Shown in pieces: positions 24,389 through 35,384 of a DNA stretch of 64,000 bases. The DNA is from Timema cristinae (lineage: Eukaryota > Arthropoda > Insecta > Phasmatodea > Timematidae), in contig JBCFYV010000248.1 of assembly GCA_039000515.1 (NCBI GenBank), forward strand, positions 1 to 64,000, written 5' to 3'. Both the position numbers and the translations under genes were made by a program. The notes beneath the pieces were generated by a model. That model saw nothing but the letters and a program-made list of their open reading frames with translations, made no database searches and was not told the DNA's origin. Positions within the stretch are counted from its first letter, which is position 1. Each line of letters opens with the position of its first letter.

Positions 24389-24608
24389 CAGTAGCCCCAT
24401 AGCTTCTTTGGTGCTGACTGACAGCTCACAGCTGACTTCTGACAGTCAACATTTAGGTATATACCTAAATTTTGACTGTCATAAGTGACAGCTTCTAAAC
24501 ACATGTTTTTGCAGATCATTGGTTCGGCGTAGGTATACATAATTTGGTCTGGTAACTTTTCAAAGCCATCAGCTGTCAGTCAGTACCAAAGAAGCCATGG
24601 TACTACTG
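24389..24608. mobile_element. Pogo-like MITE with TA duplication and inner palindrome
   Basis: The left terminus CAGTAGCCCCATAGCTTCTT and the right terminus (reverse complement CAGTAGTACCATGGCTTCTT) continue to match through TTGGTnCTGACTGACAGCT, so the inverted repeats are about 45 bp. TA flanks each end (24,387-24,388 and 24,609-24,610). An inner palindrome around TTAGGTATATACCTAA (about 24,425-24,500) adds a second hairpin. The CAGTAG start and TA target match the larger pogo-like element at 55,513, suggesting a shared transposase family. No coding sequence. Confidence 0.82.
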
Positions 24609-24808
24609 TAGATAACCTAAGAAAACATAGTGAGGAAGGTAGATTTTACATTAAAAAACAACATATTCGATTGAAGAAAGGATACAAAAAACATTTCGTG
24701 GAAAGGGGGAGGGAAGAACAACCTCCTTTTGTGTAGCTAGTCAGAATCAAGCGTTATTCTTGCTGGATGGAATAATATATTTTTGAACTGCTGCCTTATT
24801 CTTTACAG

Positions 24809-25166
24809 CAGGGGGTCGCAATTGGTCGATCTCGTGGCAATTTTCAGTCGATCACATAAGAAAAATACATTGTAATTGAAAGTCGATCTTTAAAGCTTTT
24901 AACTTGCAAATATATTAATTACGGTACCTTACAATAATATTTAAGTCCGAGCCAAATTATCTTTAATCTTTATCGGTCATTATCGGTAATGTTTTAAGAA
25001 ATTTAAATATGAAAATGTACATTGAATTTATTTTATACCTTTTTCTATAAAGATATGGACATAAGTGTTTGACCAAAATCAAGTAGAGTGAAGAAACGAT
25101 GGATGATTGCTCCACCTTTTATAGGTTTATAAGTCGATCGTGACCCAAAAAGGTTGCTTACTCCTA
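24809..25166. mobile_element. hAT-like MITE with 8-bp target duplication
   Basis: The left end CAGGGGGTCGCAATTGGTCG and the right end (reverse complement TAGGAGTAAGCAACCTTTTT) match loosely in the manner of hAT CAGGGGTCGGCAACC-type ends. Subterminal GTCGATC motifs occur on both sides. Flanks CTTTACAG (24,801-24,808) and CTTTGCAG (25,167-25,174) agree at seven of eight bases, the duplication length expected for hAT. The 358-bp interior is non-coding. Confidence 0.72.
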
Positions 25167-25449
25167 CTTTGCAGTGTCTTCCTCAGTCATGAGTGGACAT
25201 TGGTTGAAACAATACTCAAACTTTCAGTCTCAACGAACAATAGTTAATATCATTACAATAATAACAAGACGTGATGAATATATCATAGTGGCTCATGGAG
25301 ATTACTTTGGTTTCTAGATTATTTATCTGATTTGTGGCCATCAATTTGGATTTAGAGGTCCAAACTAACAAAAGCAAAAACGAATGTGTCCTTGTTTAAT
25401 ATCCACTGTTTCATATAGATTAAATGATCCAATTTGCAATCATGTGACC
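25167..25449. other. Unassigned AT-rich stretch
   Basis: No gene or repeat recognised. Confidence 0.45.
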
Positions 25450-25660
25450 TACACCACTCGGCGCGTGTGCTAGACGTCAATCTCGTCTAGATTGGTCTAT
25501 CTGCAATGGCGAAGTTGGTATTCAAATCTCGGCTAGGTATACTGAAACTGTTTTACATAATTAGTTATTCACTATCTACTGATAAGCGGGTGCATTTCCT
25601 TTAAATTCGGCTTTCCTCATTCCTAGCCCCAAAAGTGAAGGTCAATGCAGATTGCCCCGA
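25450..25660 (+). mobile_element. Degenerate SINE-A-like fragment
   Basis: It contains GGTATTCAAATCTCGGCTAG (B-box region) followed by a TTTACATAATTAGTTATTCAC-type body and TCCTTTAAATTCGGCTTTCC then TCATTCCTAGCCC, in the same order as SINE-A. The head is poorly matched and the usual palindromic tail is absent. Confidence 0.45.
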
Positions 25661-25810
25661 CATGTGTGCAAACAGATTTGCTGCCATGGTTTTGGGCTAT
25701 CTGCTACAAAAACAAATAAATGGTACGGTGCACCACACAGACTTTCTCACACCTCTACCTAAAAATGGATATATTTATTTAGATTTCTAAGATATATTGT
25801 TGAATAAACT

Positions 25811-26083
25811 TATTATTATTATTATTTTTATTATTATATTTAGCACCGCGTCTTACTACCCGTTCGGGTTATACGCTTTAAGTACTAATTACGCTAATGG
25901 ATTAGGAATTAGAAAGGTTGAATTAGAGGAGGTGAACCCGCATTTGCGTGGAGGGAGAGTGTAAAACCATTTAGGAAGAACCACCCCCAGTTCACCCGAC
26001 CGAGATTCGAACCTCGATCTCCCCGTCCTCAGCAATCGAGCTCAACACGACAAGCGCGTTAGCCAACTACGCCACCGAGGCGA
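25811..26083 (-). mobile_element. SINE-A, near full length
   Basis: Read on the minus strand: head CGCCTCGGTGGCGTAGTTGG, in which TGGCGTAGTTGG fits the tRNA A-box pattern; AGGTTCGAATCTCGGTCGGG (B box); CTGGGGGTGGTTC; CTCCACGCAAATGCGGGTTC; and CCATTAGCGTAATTAGTACTT. The tail is GCGTATAACCCGAACGGGTA, GTAAGACGCGGTGC and (TAA)n. This is one of the best copies of the family. It has no coding capacity. Confidence 0.92.
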
Positions 26084-26224
26084 GTAACATATCAAGAAAA
26101 GAGGTATATATCTGTCCACCAAAGAGCATAACAATCTATTTTCTATGGAAAAGATTTTTTAATTTTAAAATTACTACAATTTTACAATGCTATGTTATTT
26201 CGTATATGAAATAGTGGCGGGAAT

Positions 26225-26375
26225 TAGACAGATATACGTTAACACGAAAACAACCTTTTCTCTTTCAGGGGTCGACATTTATCAACATATTGATCTCGAT
26301 TTTTTGACGATCAAAATAGTTTTCTCTCCTAGGGGTCGATAGGAAGTAAAAGGGAAGCTTTTAAAACAATATTTT
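26225..26375 (-). repeat. Family F fragment (5' end)
   Basis: GGGGTCGACATTTATCAACA, then CTCGATTTTTTGACGATCAA and a CTCTCCTAGGGGTCGATAGG end, match the minus-strand 5' ends of family F at 57,900-57,960 and 58,680-58,745. Confidence 0.55.
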
Positions 26376-26747
26376 GAGATACATTAAAAAGTCACTTAAA
26401 ATGTTACTAGCGAAGCAGAAATAAAATCCATCATCGAATTTATATTAAGTTTTGATAACCCAATAGATTTTAGCTTTGAATATTGTTTTAATATATTAAT
26501 TTTATTTCTATTCCTGCCACAAATTGAAAATTAAAATATATCTAATGTATAACAATAGTTTAGATTTTTTATATATTTTAAAATCTTGCATCGATACTTT
26601 GTAAAATGTTTATATCATTTTTTGATAGGTGAATATGAGTTACAAAAACAGTGATATACGTCAAATACATTCTTACATCAATTTGAACAAATGATAATAG
26701 AATTATTAGCCTCTCAAAATATTTAACACGCTTAATCAAGTTAATAG
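26376..26747. other. Unassigned AT-rich stretch
   Basis: No gene or repeat recognised. Confidence 0.45.
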
Positions 26748-26756
26748 ATACCTCAC

Positions 26757-27006
26757 CCGCCTCGGTGGCTACATGACCTAAGGCGCTATTTTCACACTAG
26801 AATCGACTGCCGATGATGGAGAGATCGTGGTTCAATCTCGGTCGAGTGACCTGAGGGTGATTTTCCTAAATGGTTTCCCACTCTCTCCACGCAAATGGAG
26901 GTACACTTACTCTAAATTCAACCTTATTCATCTATAACCCATTAGCGTGATTAATACATAAAGCGTAAAGCTCGAAGTGTTAGTAAGACGTGGTGCTAAA
27001 AAATAT
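26757..27006 (+). mobile_element. SINE-A with target-site duplication
   Basis: The head CCGCCTCGGTGGCTACATGA is followed by a B box TGGTTCAATCTCGGTCGAG, GGTTTCCCACTCTCTCCACG, CCCATTAGCGTGATTAATAC, and a decayed tail (AAGCTCGAAGTGTTAGTAAG, ACGTGGTGCTAA). ATACCTCAC flanks it exactly at 26,748-26,756 and 27,007-27,015. The palindrome in the tail has lost its symmetry here, so the copy is older than those at 25,811 and 39,705. Confidence 0.88.
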
Positions 27007-27015
27007 ATACCTCAC

Positions 27016-28200
27016 TAAATTTACAATTAGCCTATATAATATTCATATTTTTGAGCGTTGCCCAAATATTTAAATATTACTTATTTTTAAAAACTTTTTT
27101 CTTGCCTTGAGTCCACTTTTTAATTGAACTCCAATTAAATATTTTACTAATTATTTTACTAGTCACTTTATTCTATAAGTTTAATTATTAATATACTGCC
27201 TTAAATTTGAAAATAAATAATTATCTTTTTCAAATTTATTTACGTTTTGGTACGCGTAGAACCAAAATATGTTTCAAACCATTTGGTGTGTTGGTTGTAG
27301 ACGAGTACAAAATCAGTTTAACACATGGAATAGAAAAACTTATAAACATTTTTGTCAGCCGATGGGTTGACTTTTCTTTGTTAGGGCTGCTACTAAAGAA
27401 CCTTTAAACTATTTGTTAGGATGGCCAACTTGAATCAAATTTATTCACCCTGTCTTAGAAAATAAAGTATCCCAGTTTAGAGTAAAGCACACTGGAATGC
27501 ACCAAACTCTGCTCTAGTGTGGAGTTTCGATACAGACATTAACCAAACACTTGCAAAACTTGCACACCCAGTTTGTTTCCGCGAGAGAATGGTAAAGGGC
27601 ACCAAACCACAAACCTTTTATACCCTTAATGCACCTTCAGACTTTACTTAGCAGTGGTTCTGAGGAGCACGTTCGTTTGCAAATCCTGGAGATAAAGTGG
27701 TGGTTTCACACACAGCCACATCAAAGTGCCCATTTTTCCGGTTTGAGTAGTTGGCTTCGCCGTTAGTGGCGGCCACAAATATTGGCGCTGTTAAGTGGCC
27801 TCGTCTGAAGGTGCTCTTTGTTTGACTTCAAATCCTTGGGTAAAATGTATTCGACCCTGAGTCTAGTCGATACACCAGATTTAAATTGTTTACAGCTTTC
27901 TTTTTCTCCTTTATCATCTTGTCTATTGCAAACATTCTTACACCCTAATTCTCTATCAGTTATATGCTATGGCTTACATGTTAATTTGTAAGTAGTTTTT
28001 TTATAATATATTAAACAAAAAGCATGGCTTATGCTATATTCTATAGAGTATTAATCATGTTCACAGTTCATGTTTTAATACTATGCTTATATGGTTCAAA
28101 TTAGGCACAAGATTTGGAAAGGAGTTAAGATATAAAATTAAAGAATATATGATGTGTGTGGCTAGCTCTCCAAAAATCTTAAAGTAAAAACAAGATATCA
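27016..28200. other. Gene-free stretch
   Basis: No gene recognised. The part from about 27,480 to 27,850 is less AT-rich than its surroundings and has CAGTGGTTCTGAGGAGC at 27,652, which resembles a hAT terminus but has no partner. The frame at 27,207-27,407 has no recognisable domain. Confidence 0.45.
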
Positions 28201-28480
28201 GGTGACCTGGTGGTCTAGGGGTAAGGTGTTGGACTTCCGTGTTGGGGTCCAGGGTTCTATCCTCGGTCCCGGCACAGATTTATCTGATTAGCAAACCCTA
28301 ACTTCACCTCTAACAAGACGTGTATTAATCGCAACTTGTGAATGTGGGGAATGCCAGGCCTCCACCGTAGTTCGGATGTAGAATTTCATCTCACAATCAC
28401 CCTACCATTACACATTTGCGTAATTGAATATAAACCGAACGGGTAGAAAGACGCGGTTCCAATAATAATAATAATAATAA
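28201..28480 (+). mobile_element. SINE-B, near full length
   Basis: GGTGACCTGGTGGTCTAGGG head, GTTCTATCCTCGGTCCCGGC, GATTTATCTGATTAGCAAAC, CAACTTGTGAATGTGGGGAA, then CACATTTGCGTAATTGAATA and a tail with AACCGAACGGGTAGAAAGAC and (AAT)n. Compared with the 22,541 copy, it lacks the GTTCCACGTTAAACTG segment. No clear target duplication was seen. Confidence 0.88.
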
Positions 28481-29782
28481 CACCTTGAAGGACATGTGTT
28501 CAATTTACTGCTTAGAAAGGAAATTTTATTTGGTTTTCGAAAATATTAAAATACTACTCAACTTTTTATACCTCTTCTGATAAAACTTTGGGAGCGAAAA
28601 TGGTTGTTTAATACTAGTGGCGATAAGAATACTAACACTCTTCAAAATGAAATGAAGATTTGTGAAATTTCTGGCATAAGATTCTTAAGATAGTTGCCTA
28701 CTTTTATAATTTTTTTTTCACATTCTTAATACTATTTTAATGTTATATCTAGTTATATTAATAAAACTAAAAATATTACTTTGTATATTTCTTTCATAAA
28801 AACTGACCAAAATATACAAGGACTTTTAACAGGCCAGTGAGAATGAGTACAAGCATAGCCAAACTACCTTACAAATAAATTGTGCAGCATATCTTGTACC
28901 CACTATGGCTATCGGCATATTTACATTAGTGGTGTAGGGATACAGAAGAAGGGGTTTAAAGGATATGCACACTTCGTTAACCCTGAAAGGTAACATAGGC
29001 CTACTTACCTTTCATAGTTTCACTTTGATGAAGCTTACAAGTTAGATCTGGTGATTGATGCATTTAAATTAAAGTCTTTTTTTTAATATATGAGATTACT
29101 CAATGAAGTTTTATAATTAATTTGAATAAAAGGAAACAATAAATATGTACAGTATTTATATTATAATTTAGTATCGACTTAAATAAATGTGGTAAAAACT
29201 TCTCTGATGACTATTGGTAAAGTGATATATAAAATAATTATGTTATGTATAAATGATTAGCTAATTTAAAGTTGCTAACATAATTATAAATTTAAAATAA
29301 CTCTCTAAGTTTAGTCTTTCTTTTATGGAAGGAATAGTATTACAGACCCTTTAAAATATTTTCTTTGTGTATACAACGTCCACGAGGGTGGGACTTAGAG
29401 GAGTTATTAATATACTTTAATTTAAAATTATGAAATTTATTGAAGGAACCATGAATGCCAATGTGATTAGAAAAAATGGGACGTTGTGCAAATATGAAGT
29501 ATATGAGTCCAATAAAAACATAGTTATTAGATCAATAAATTTAGAAACGCTCATTTATTTTATGAAAATAGAAGTAAAAGTGTTCTTGATAAAACCACTC
29601 ATTTTTATAGGCTAGATTTAGTGCTCCAGATATATGGAGAGAGACTCTTACCCACTAAAGATAATGTTCTAATCTACCCTTTTTGGAGTCTAGGAGCGGT
29701 AGTGCGCCTACATCAATCACTTGCTATTATTATTGTTATATCTACGTTATAAAGACGCGATAACATTGATATAATTACCTAC
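28481..29782. other. Gene-free AT-rich stretch
   Basis: No gene recognised. The short frame at 29,430-29,615 has no motif and lies in AT-rich sequence just downstream of the RT remnant on the other strand. Confidence 0.45.
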
Positions 29783-31210
29783 TTACTCTATGGCATTAGG
29801 AACTCTTAAGTTCATTGTTTCACTTATAAAAAAAGTATGCCATATACCCTTATCTTGAGCTAGATCTATCTAGTTCCCCCTCATTACACCTTAGCTCTTT
29901 CAGGTTCATTCTCATCTGCGTATAGGTCTTTCCAATGGTATCTTCCCACTGGGTTGACCAGTCAACACCCTGAACACGGTTTTAGATTTTTCAATTTGCG
30001 TTGCATATCCTGCCCAACCTAATCTGTATGATTTTACTATCCTAATATAGTCTTGTCGACCTCGGTGGTCTTGGTGTAAAGTTCTTACCTCAGGACCCGT
30101 GTTTGTGGGTTAAGACCCAGCTGAGTTTGGCAGATTTTCCTTGAGCGATAAATATCAGTAGTGTAGCAACTTCCTTCAGAGAGTAAGTAAAGCCGTCGGT
30201 CCCCAAGTTGATGTAGCACGTAAGAGTACTCTGGAAGGTATGAAAAAATACCTTTCCTGGCAAATGGGTAGGCTCTTTTGTTCTCGCTATTGGAAGCTCT
30301 TGTTGACTGATATAATCAGCTCCTTTAGAAAGTGCACGTTAAATACCTTAAATAAATGAAAATAAAAAAAAAACATAGTCTTGTGTTGAATACAGGGTAT
30401 GTTACTCATTATTATATAACTTCCTCCACTCCCAGTGTCTTCATCCCATTTTGGACGTACAGTACCTTGTTTTCGAACACTTTCAATTTATTTTCGTTAT
30501 GTAGGGTAAGTAAGATGCCATGTTTTCACACCCATAGATAACAACCAGTAAAACTATTGTTTTGTATATTCCGAGTTTTACTCTTACATTCCTTGAAAGC
30601 AGGCGAGATATTAAGAACTTACATAACTAGTAATAGCATGCATTTCCCAACTGTATTCTTACCATAATTTCCACTCTATTACTGTTATTACTAGTTAAAA
30701 TTGTTCCTAAAAAATTTGAACTCATTAACAATGTAAAATGGTTATGTGTTTGGCAGTAATCTCTAAATTGTTGTCCTCATTCTGTGCTTTATGTGTGCTC
30801 ATATATGCTTACTTAATCTTTTCAGCGTTCACGTCTAAACCTAAAAGTAATTTTTTTTTAAATTTCAAACCATTATGTATTTCGAAAGTATCTAGTTACT
30901 GATAAGCTACATCCAACCCTTACCTTGCCACGCGTATCTGTCAAACATACCATAATTAGCTTGACAATTGTTTCGGGTATCCCAAACTTAGCTAAAATTT
31001 CAAATATTTTCTTCTTTTAATTGAATCATAGGCCTTTATAAAATCTATATATAATTGATAAACCGTAATGTAGTGTTGCCAATTTTCCTAATATTTACCA
31101 AATACTAAAAATCTGATCCGTTGTTTATCTAGTTCATCAAAATCCACACTGATGATCCCCTTTATTATTTCATACGAATATGACGTCAATTTCATTAAAA
31201 TTACCATCTC
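29783..31210 (-). pseudogene. Decayed non-LTR reverse transcriptase, split by a SINE
   Basis: On the minus strand, starting near 31,180, fragments appear in RT order: a QRIRFLVFGKY segment (fingers, in place of the usual DQIF.LRQI), then VYQLYIDFIKAYDS (motif A, with its Asp retained, about 31,035-31,070), KFGIPETIVKLIMVCLTDTR and GKVRVGCSLS (about 30,920-31,000). Further on come RIQLGNACYYY (about 30,640), then, past the SINE, SYRLGWAGYATQIEKSK (about 29,990-30,040), GKIPLERPIRR and a C-terminus MNLRVPNAIE with stop at 29,783-29,785. Motifs B and C (GxxQG, FADD) could not be found, so the palm is incomplete. Frameshifts and stops are frequent. A plus-strand SINE-C interrupts it at 30,057-30,374. 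Confidence 0.82.
30057..30374 (+). mobile_element. SINE-C, full length, with exact target duplication
   Basis: Head CGACCTCGGTGGTCTTGGTG, B-box region TGGGTTAAGACCC, CAGATTTTCCTTGAGCGATA, GCAACTTCCTTCAGAGAGTA, GGTATGAAAAAATACCTTTC, then GTGCACGTTAAATACCTTAA, ATAAATGAAAAT and an A run. ATAGTCTTGT flanks it exactly at 30,047-30,056 and 30,375-30,384. It inserted into the RT remnant in the opposite orientation. The tail differs from SINE-A and SINE-B, implying another LINE partner or poly(A)-dependent priming. Confidence 0.93.
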
Positions 31211-32311
31211 TTATAGTTTGGCAATTAAGGTCGATTAAAATTAGATCTAGCATCAAATTCTGGACTTTATGAATCAAACAATCAAAAATGGTTGCTAGCA
31301 TGAGTTATCATAGCTTTTGACATAAATATAAAGTTTAACTAACATTCACTCAAAATTTGTAGATATGATACATTCTACTTTATCTAACTTAAAATCAAAT
31401 GGTTCGTGCTAAATTTGGAGAGATACAATTAAATATTTTCTACACTTCAACTCCCGGATTAGATCTTACTTAAAACATGACTTTCGAAATAGTGACGGAA
31501 ATTTGTAACTTGTCTAGACAGCCAATATATCAAACTGTTATCTAGCATCATGCATGCCTTAAAAACTTACTTAATATTTGAATACGATCTGTTGTTTGGT
31601 TTTACGATATTTCAACAGCTACGTGGGACTTGCAATCGGTGGGATTTGCGGCTGCCAAAAATAATGTTGTTGGATGTGTGTCCATCACATACATATTTGT
31701 TAAACTAGTCACGTTTCAATACGGATTATAATTTGGAACGTTATTTCAAGCTGGGACCTAAAATTGACTGTGGTAATGCACTAATATTCGAACTGTCTCA
31801 TTTTGATGTTTTCTTTCCCCCTAACTTAAACTAACATAACCTAACTAACATAGTTTAACCTAAACTTACCTAAACTAACGAACCTACCTTAACCCTAGAA
31901 TTTGACATTACAAGAGTTTATGGCTGAAAATCTAAGATCTTGGCCTGGCGTGAGAGTACAAGGAAGACAAGAATATTAAAATAATATACAAAATGTGTGG
32001 TGTCTTATCCCTGCTCCCACCTAATCATAATGAAGTTGGGTGGCTTATCATCATGGCGAGTACTCCATTCTACAAAAAAATTGCCACGGCCACCAATTCC
32101 TCTATAGTATTACGGCTGGACGCAAATCCCACAGAAAAGAACCTGACCGCATATCCAACGGATGAAAGTCCCACGCTTCCATTTCGACAGCCAGCGCAAA
32201 TCCTTAAATATTACCACCATATTTGAATACGACAAGTGGATTAGTAACGAGAATAAGTTTTCGCTGACCAATTTCCTAGATAGTAAGCGTATTTTAAAAA
32301 AAATCTAAATA
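31211..32311. other. Gene-free stretch with mirrored GTGGGA motifs
   Basis: AT-rich with a CTAAC/CCTAA-rich patch at 31,800-31,900. Near 31,625-31,660 (CGTGGGACTTGCAATCGGTG, then GGATTTGCGGCTG) and on the opposite strand near 32,145-32,190 (GCGTGGGACTTTCATCCGTT, then GGATATGCGGTCAG) the same motif occurs inverted. The frame 31,993-32,226 includes the right copy and has no known domain. Confidence 0.4.
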
Positions 32312-32545
32312 ATATTTTTATTATTTTTAGCACCACGTCTTACTACCCGTTCGGGTTATACGCACTTGCTAATGTGTAATGATAGGGTGATTGCGAGATG
32401 AAATGAAGAACCTACAGTTTAACGTGAAATTCGAACCACGGTGGAGACCTGGCATTCCCCACATTCACAAGTTGTGATTAATACACGTCTTGTCAGAGGT
32501 GAAGGAAGGGTTTGGCAATCAGATAAATCTGTATCGGGACCACAG
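32312..32545 (-). mobile_element. SINE-B, head missing
   Basis: The tail in reverse (TTAGCACCACGTCTTACTAC, then CCGTTCGGGTTATACGCAC) is followed by TGCGAGATGAAATGAAGAAC, GAGACCTGGCATTCCCCACA and CAGATAAATCTGTATCGGG. The copy stops there, before the A-box head, and is therefore 5'-truncated. Confidence 0.88.
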
Positions 32546-33647
32546 ATTAGTGAATGATTTTTAAGAGTAGCAATGACATGTATTTCACAATATTCCTATT
32601 AACATTACATTAACAATAATTAAATAAAAATTTAGTTATATACGTCATTATCTTTCAATTCTATTAAGAGTATTCAGTAAATCCAGAGATACTTAAGGTA
32701 AGATCAGTGACTCATTATGTAATATTTTCTCAATTTACCATTTTGGCTAAAAGCTACGGTAAAGGTGTATTTAGCTTTGAATGACAGGAAATGTGTCAGA
32801 GAGGGAGTACTGAGAAATGAGAACTATCCTATCTGTTCAAGAAATTTAAGCTAAATACCAAGAAATTAATTGAATGGTGTTATTCCTAAATATTAAAACT
32901 GTTAACGAGGTTGTTGACTGGTCAGTTTATACTGAAAGTAAAGAAAAGGGGGAAGGTCACAAATGGTACAAATTGCCACCAATTTAAAAGAAAGGTCATG
33001 GGGTCAACCGGAAATTTCAAAAAAGTTTAAAAAAATTAATTGTTAACTCCAGAAAAATTTTCAAAATGGTGGAGAAACTTTAAAATAGGTGTGGACCTTT
33101 CTTTGGAGGTCTCTTGTGGCTAAACGGTAAGACCTATAAAAAAACGGCTCTGGAATAACATTAGTTTACATCCACTTGCAAAGAAAAGTCACTGGGGGAT
33201 TGGGGAGGAGCCCCCAACGGACAAAGCGAGTAGTGGTCCAAGGCCCCTTGGAAATTAACAGTACGTATTAACGTATCATTCTTACATACACACATATACA
33301 TAATATATTGGTTTGGATTTTATTGTAAAATACAAACAAATTTGTCTAAACTTTTAAAAACAATTTTTGTTCATTGCTATTATTATCAAATTAATCTAAT
33401 GAATAAGGATAAAAAGGTTGGTTTAGAGGAACTACACACATACTAGCATGGTTATATAATGGGAAAATAACATGTAGCTAGTCATCATCGATTCATCCAG
33501 CTGTAATTAAAACCAATTCTTCCCAACAACAGTGATGAGGTCCAACGCTAGACAAAATCTTAAGACGATTTGGTCACCAGTGCAGGTATTTAATGTTTAC
33601 GATTGGTAATATTATACACAATGATAGCTCTCTACCATTTTAAAACT
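32546..33647. other. Gene-free stretch
   Basis: No coding frame recognised. A block at about 33,100-33,260 (CTTGTGGCTAAACGGTAAGA, later AGCGAGTAGTGGTCCAAGGC) has tRNA-A-box-like words but no second copy in the window, so it is not named. Confidence 0.4.
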
Positions 33648-34095
33648 CAATATCAATATTTACCTTTTTATTGGTCTAAATTTATAAATTAGGAATTTAA
33701 TAGCGATACGATAACTCTAAGATGTGTAACCCCTAATAAAATGTTGAAAATTTTAACCGAAGTCGAAATTTTAATACAAAGTGTTCACCCTTGTAGACCT
33801 AATATTGATTATTTTATTGGTCCAAATATACAAATGAGGACTTTAATTCTTTACATATAAAATTTAAAACCGGGAGTCAAAAAAGTTTTACGTAAGTATA
33901 GTGCTGTGCTCGGGTTTGCTAGTGCATATTATTTCGTTTCATATATATTACGAGTTTTTAGTAAATATCTCCATTTTTGAACAATGGAGCGAGATAGCCC
34001 GGGTGGAATTCCGTACTATTTATTTTAAAATACACCCGAGGTGAACACATTGATATATTCCTAAATACCGTACAGTTCAAAACTTAAGATTTCTA
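33648..34095 (+). repeat. Family F, 3' portion
   Basis: It matches 36,413-36,760 in order: AATATTTACCTTTTTATTGG, AGATGTGTAACCCCTAATA, GAAAATTTTAACCG, AACCGGGAGTCAAAAAA, ATGGAGCGAGA and ACACCCGAGGTGAACACATT. This copy has about 100 extra bases between the CAAAAAA and ATGGAGCG landmarks. No coding sequence. Confidence 0.85.
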
Positions 34096-34739
34096 GGATT
34101 CTTGTGTTGTTGTATGTCAACTCCATATTCCAGATATATTCCGTCTGGAAAAATAAATATAAAATATTGTTACAAACTTTGATTAGTAATTTATTTTCGA
34201 TACTTGGTTTTGATAAGTCACTCTTAATGGGTTTTTTGAATTTAATAACGTTAGTAATATCGTTTTATGCAGATTTAAATATATATTTTCATATAATTAT
34301 TTTAAACATCGTTCTTATTATACTATTAACTATCTGTAAGTGTCCAGATGAAGTTAGTGTTCTTGTAAAATTTATTTGGATTTGAGCTTGAAATGTATCA
34401 CCGTGGAGAAATTTAATGATTGAATTCAAATTTAACAAACGATTATTTAATACATCCAACAGCACTCAGTGAAGAACATTATCAGTCCATTATTATTTTG
34501 AGGTAGGTACTATACGTACATAAAGTGAACTTTTTATGTTGACTGGTTATGTCTGGTCATGACTTATATATATCCATTTTAGAATGTACTCAACACCCAC
34601 TTCCTGGCTATTAATTAGTCACACTGAAGGGGAAAGCTGCAAGCTCACCAATTATCAATTTTCAGCCATTCCAAGAATTTAACACAGGACCTTTAGTTTT
34701 ACGTATTATTGACTTTGTTAAGACCTTGTACTGACACAT
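34096..34739. other. Gene-free AT-rich stretch with a hydrophobic frame
   Basis: The 93-codon frame at 34,104-34,385 (+) is rich in Leu, Ile and Phe, as expected from random AT-rich sequence. No family signature was seen. Confidence 0.4.
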
Positions 34740-35384
34740 TTTTAACATCACAAATCGGTGATTACGTGATTTAAGTCGTCAGGCTCGTAATACATGTAAA
34801 AGTAGAAATCAAATAATTTGAACTACACACCCTCAGTTTTCCCTAAGCACGTATAGCACGTTTCCGCATTCTAAATCTATTAGACTTGTTAGCTACCCAT
34901 GCCAATGGTCACGCAGTCTAAGGAGGCACAAATCCTTCAATAAACTCTAAAAGTAAAACAAAATCCAACACTATATGCCCATCCTAAAGTTTATTTAAGT
35001 GTATAATCTAGTTTCATTTATCTTTGTTTCTTGTTTTTTGAGTTACCCACACCTGTAGTAACGTGGTTTAAATCACCAAGATTTCAAATTATATGTAAAA
35101 GGGAAAATAAAAGCCTACGGTTTAAACCTCAAGGTTATCTGAAGTATTTAAGTAGAAATATCAGCTTTTTATGTATAATGGTTTTGGAGTTATCCGAACT
35201 GGCGAGTAAAAATAAAAAGAACTAGGCTTGAGGTATATATACACACTAAGATTTCCTAAAACAACCATATAAAATTTCCATTTTTCCTGCCTTTGGAACT
35301 ACCTAAACCAATGGTAAAGCGGTCTAAGCTATGAATGAGTCACGCTCACAATATATGATTTTTCCTTTCTCGCTTCCTTACAGG
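34740..35384 (+). repeat. Family E: about 148-bp tandem units
   Basis: Units with AGCTACCCATGCCAATGGTC and ACGCAGTCTAAGG (34,889), AGTTACCCACACCTGTAGTA (35,040), and GGAACTACCTAAACCAATGG with AAAGCGGTCTAAGC (35,290) recur at about 148-bp spacing. A partial unit lies near 35,190. The AGGCTTGAGGTATATATACA and CACACTAAGATTT block also occurs in the 18,160 array. The array ends in TTCTCGCTTCCTTACAGG, where family F begins. Confidence 0.65.

Noticed and set aside
27652..27680. hAT-like terminus CAGTGGTTCTGAGG
   Set aside because: No inverted partner or 8-bp duplication was found nearby.
31800..31900. CCTAA-like insect telomeric repeat
   Set aside because: CTAAC and CCTAA words are irregular and mixed with other sequence, and no run of perfect TTAGG units exists.
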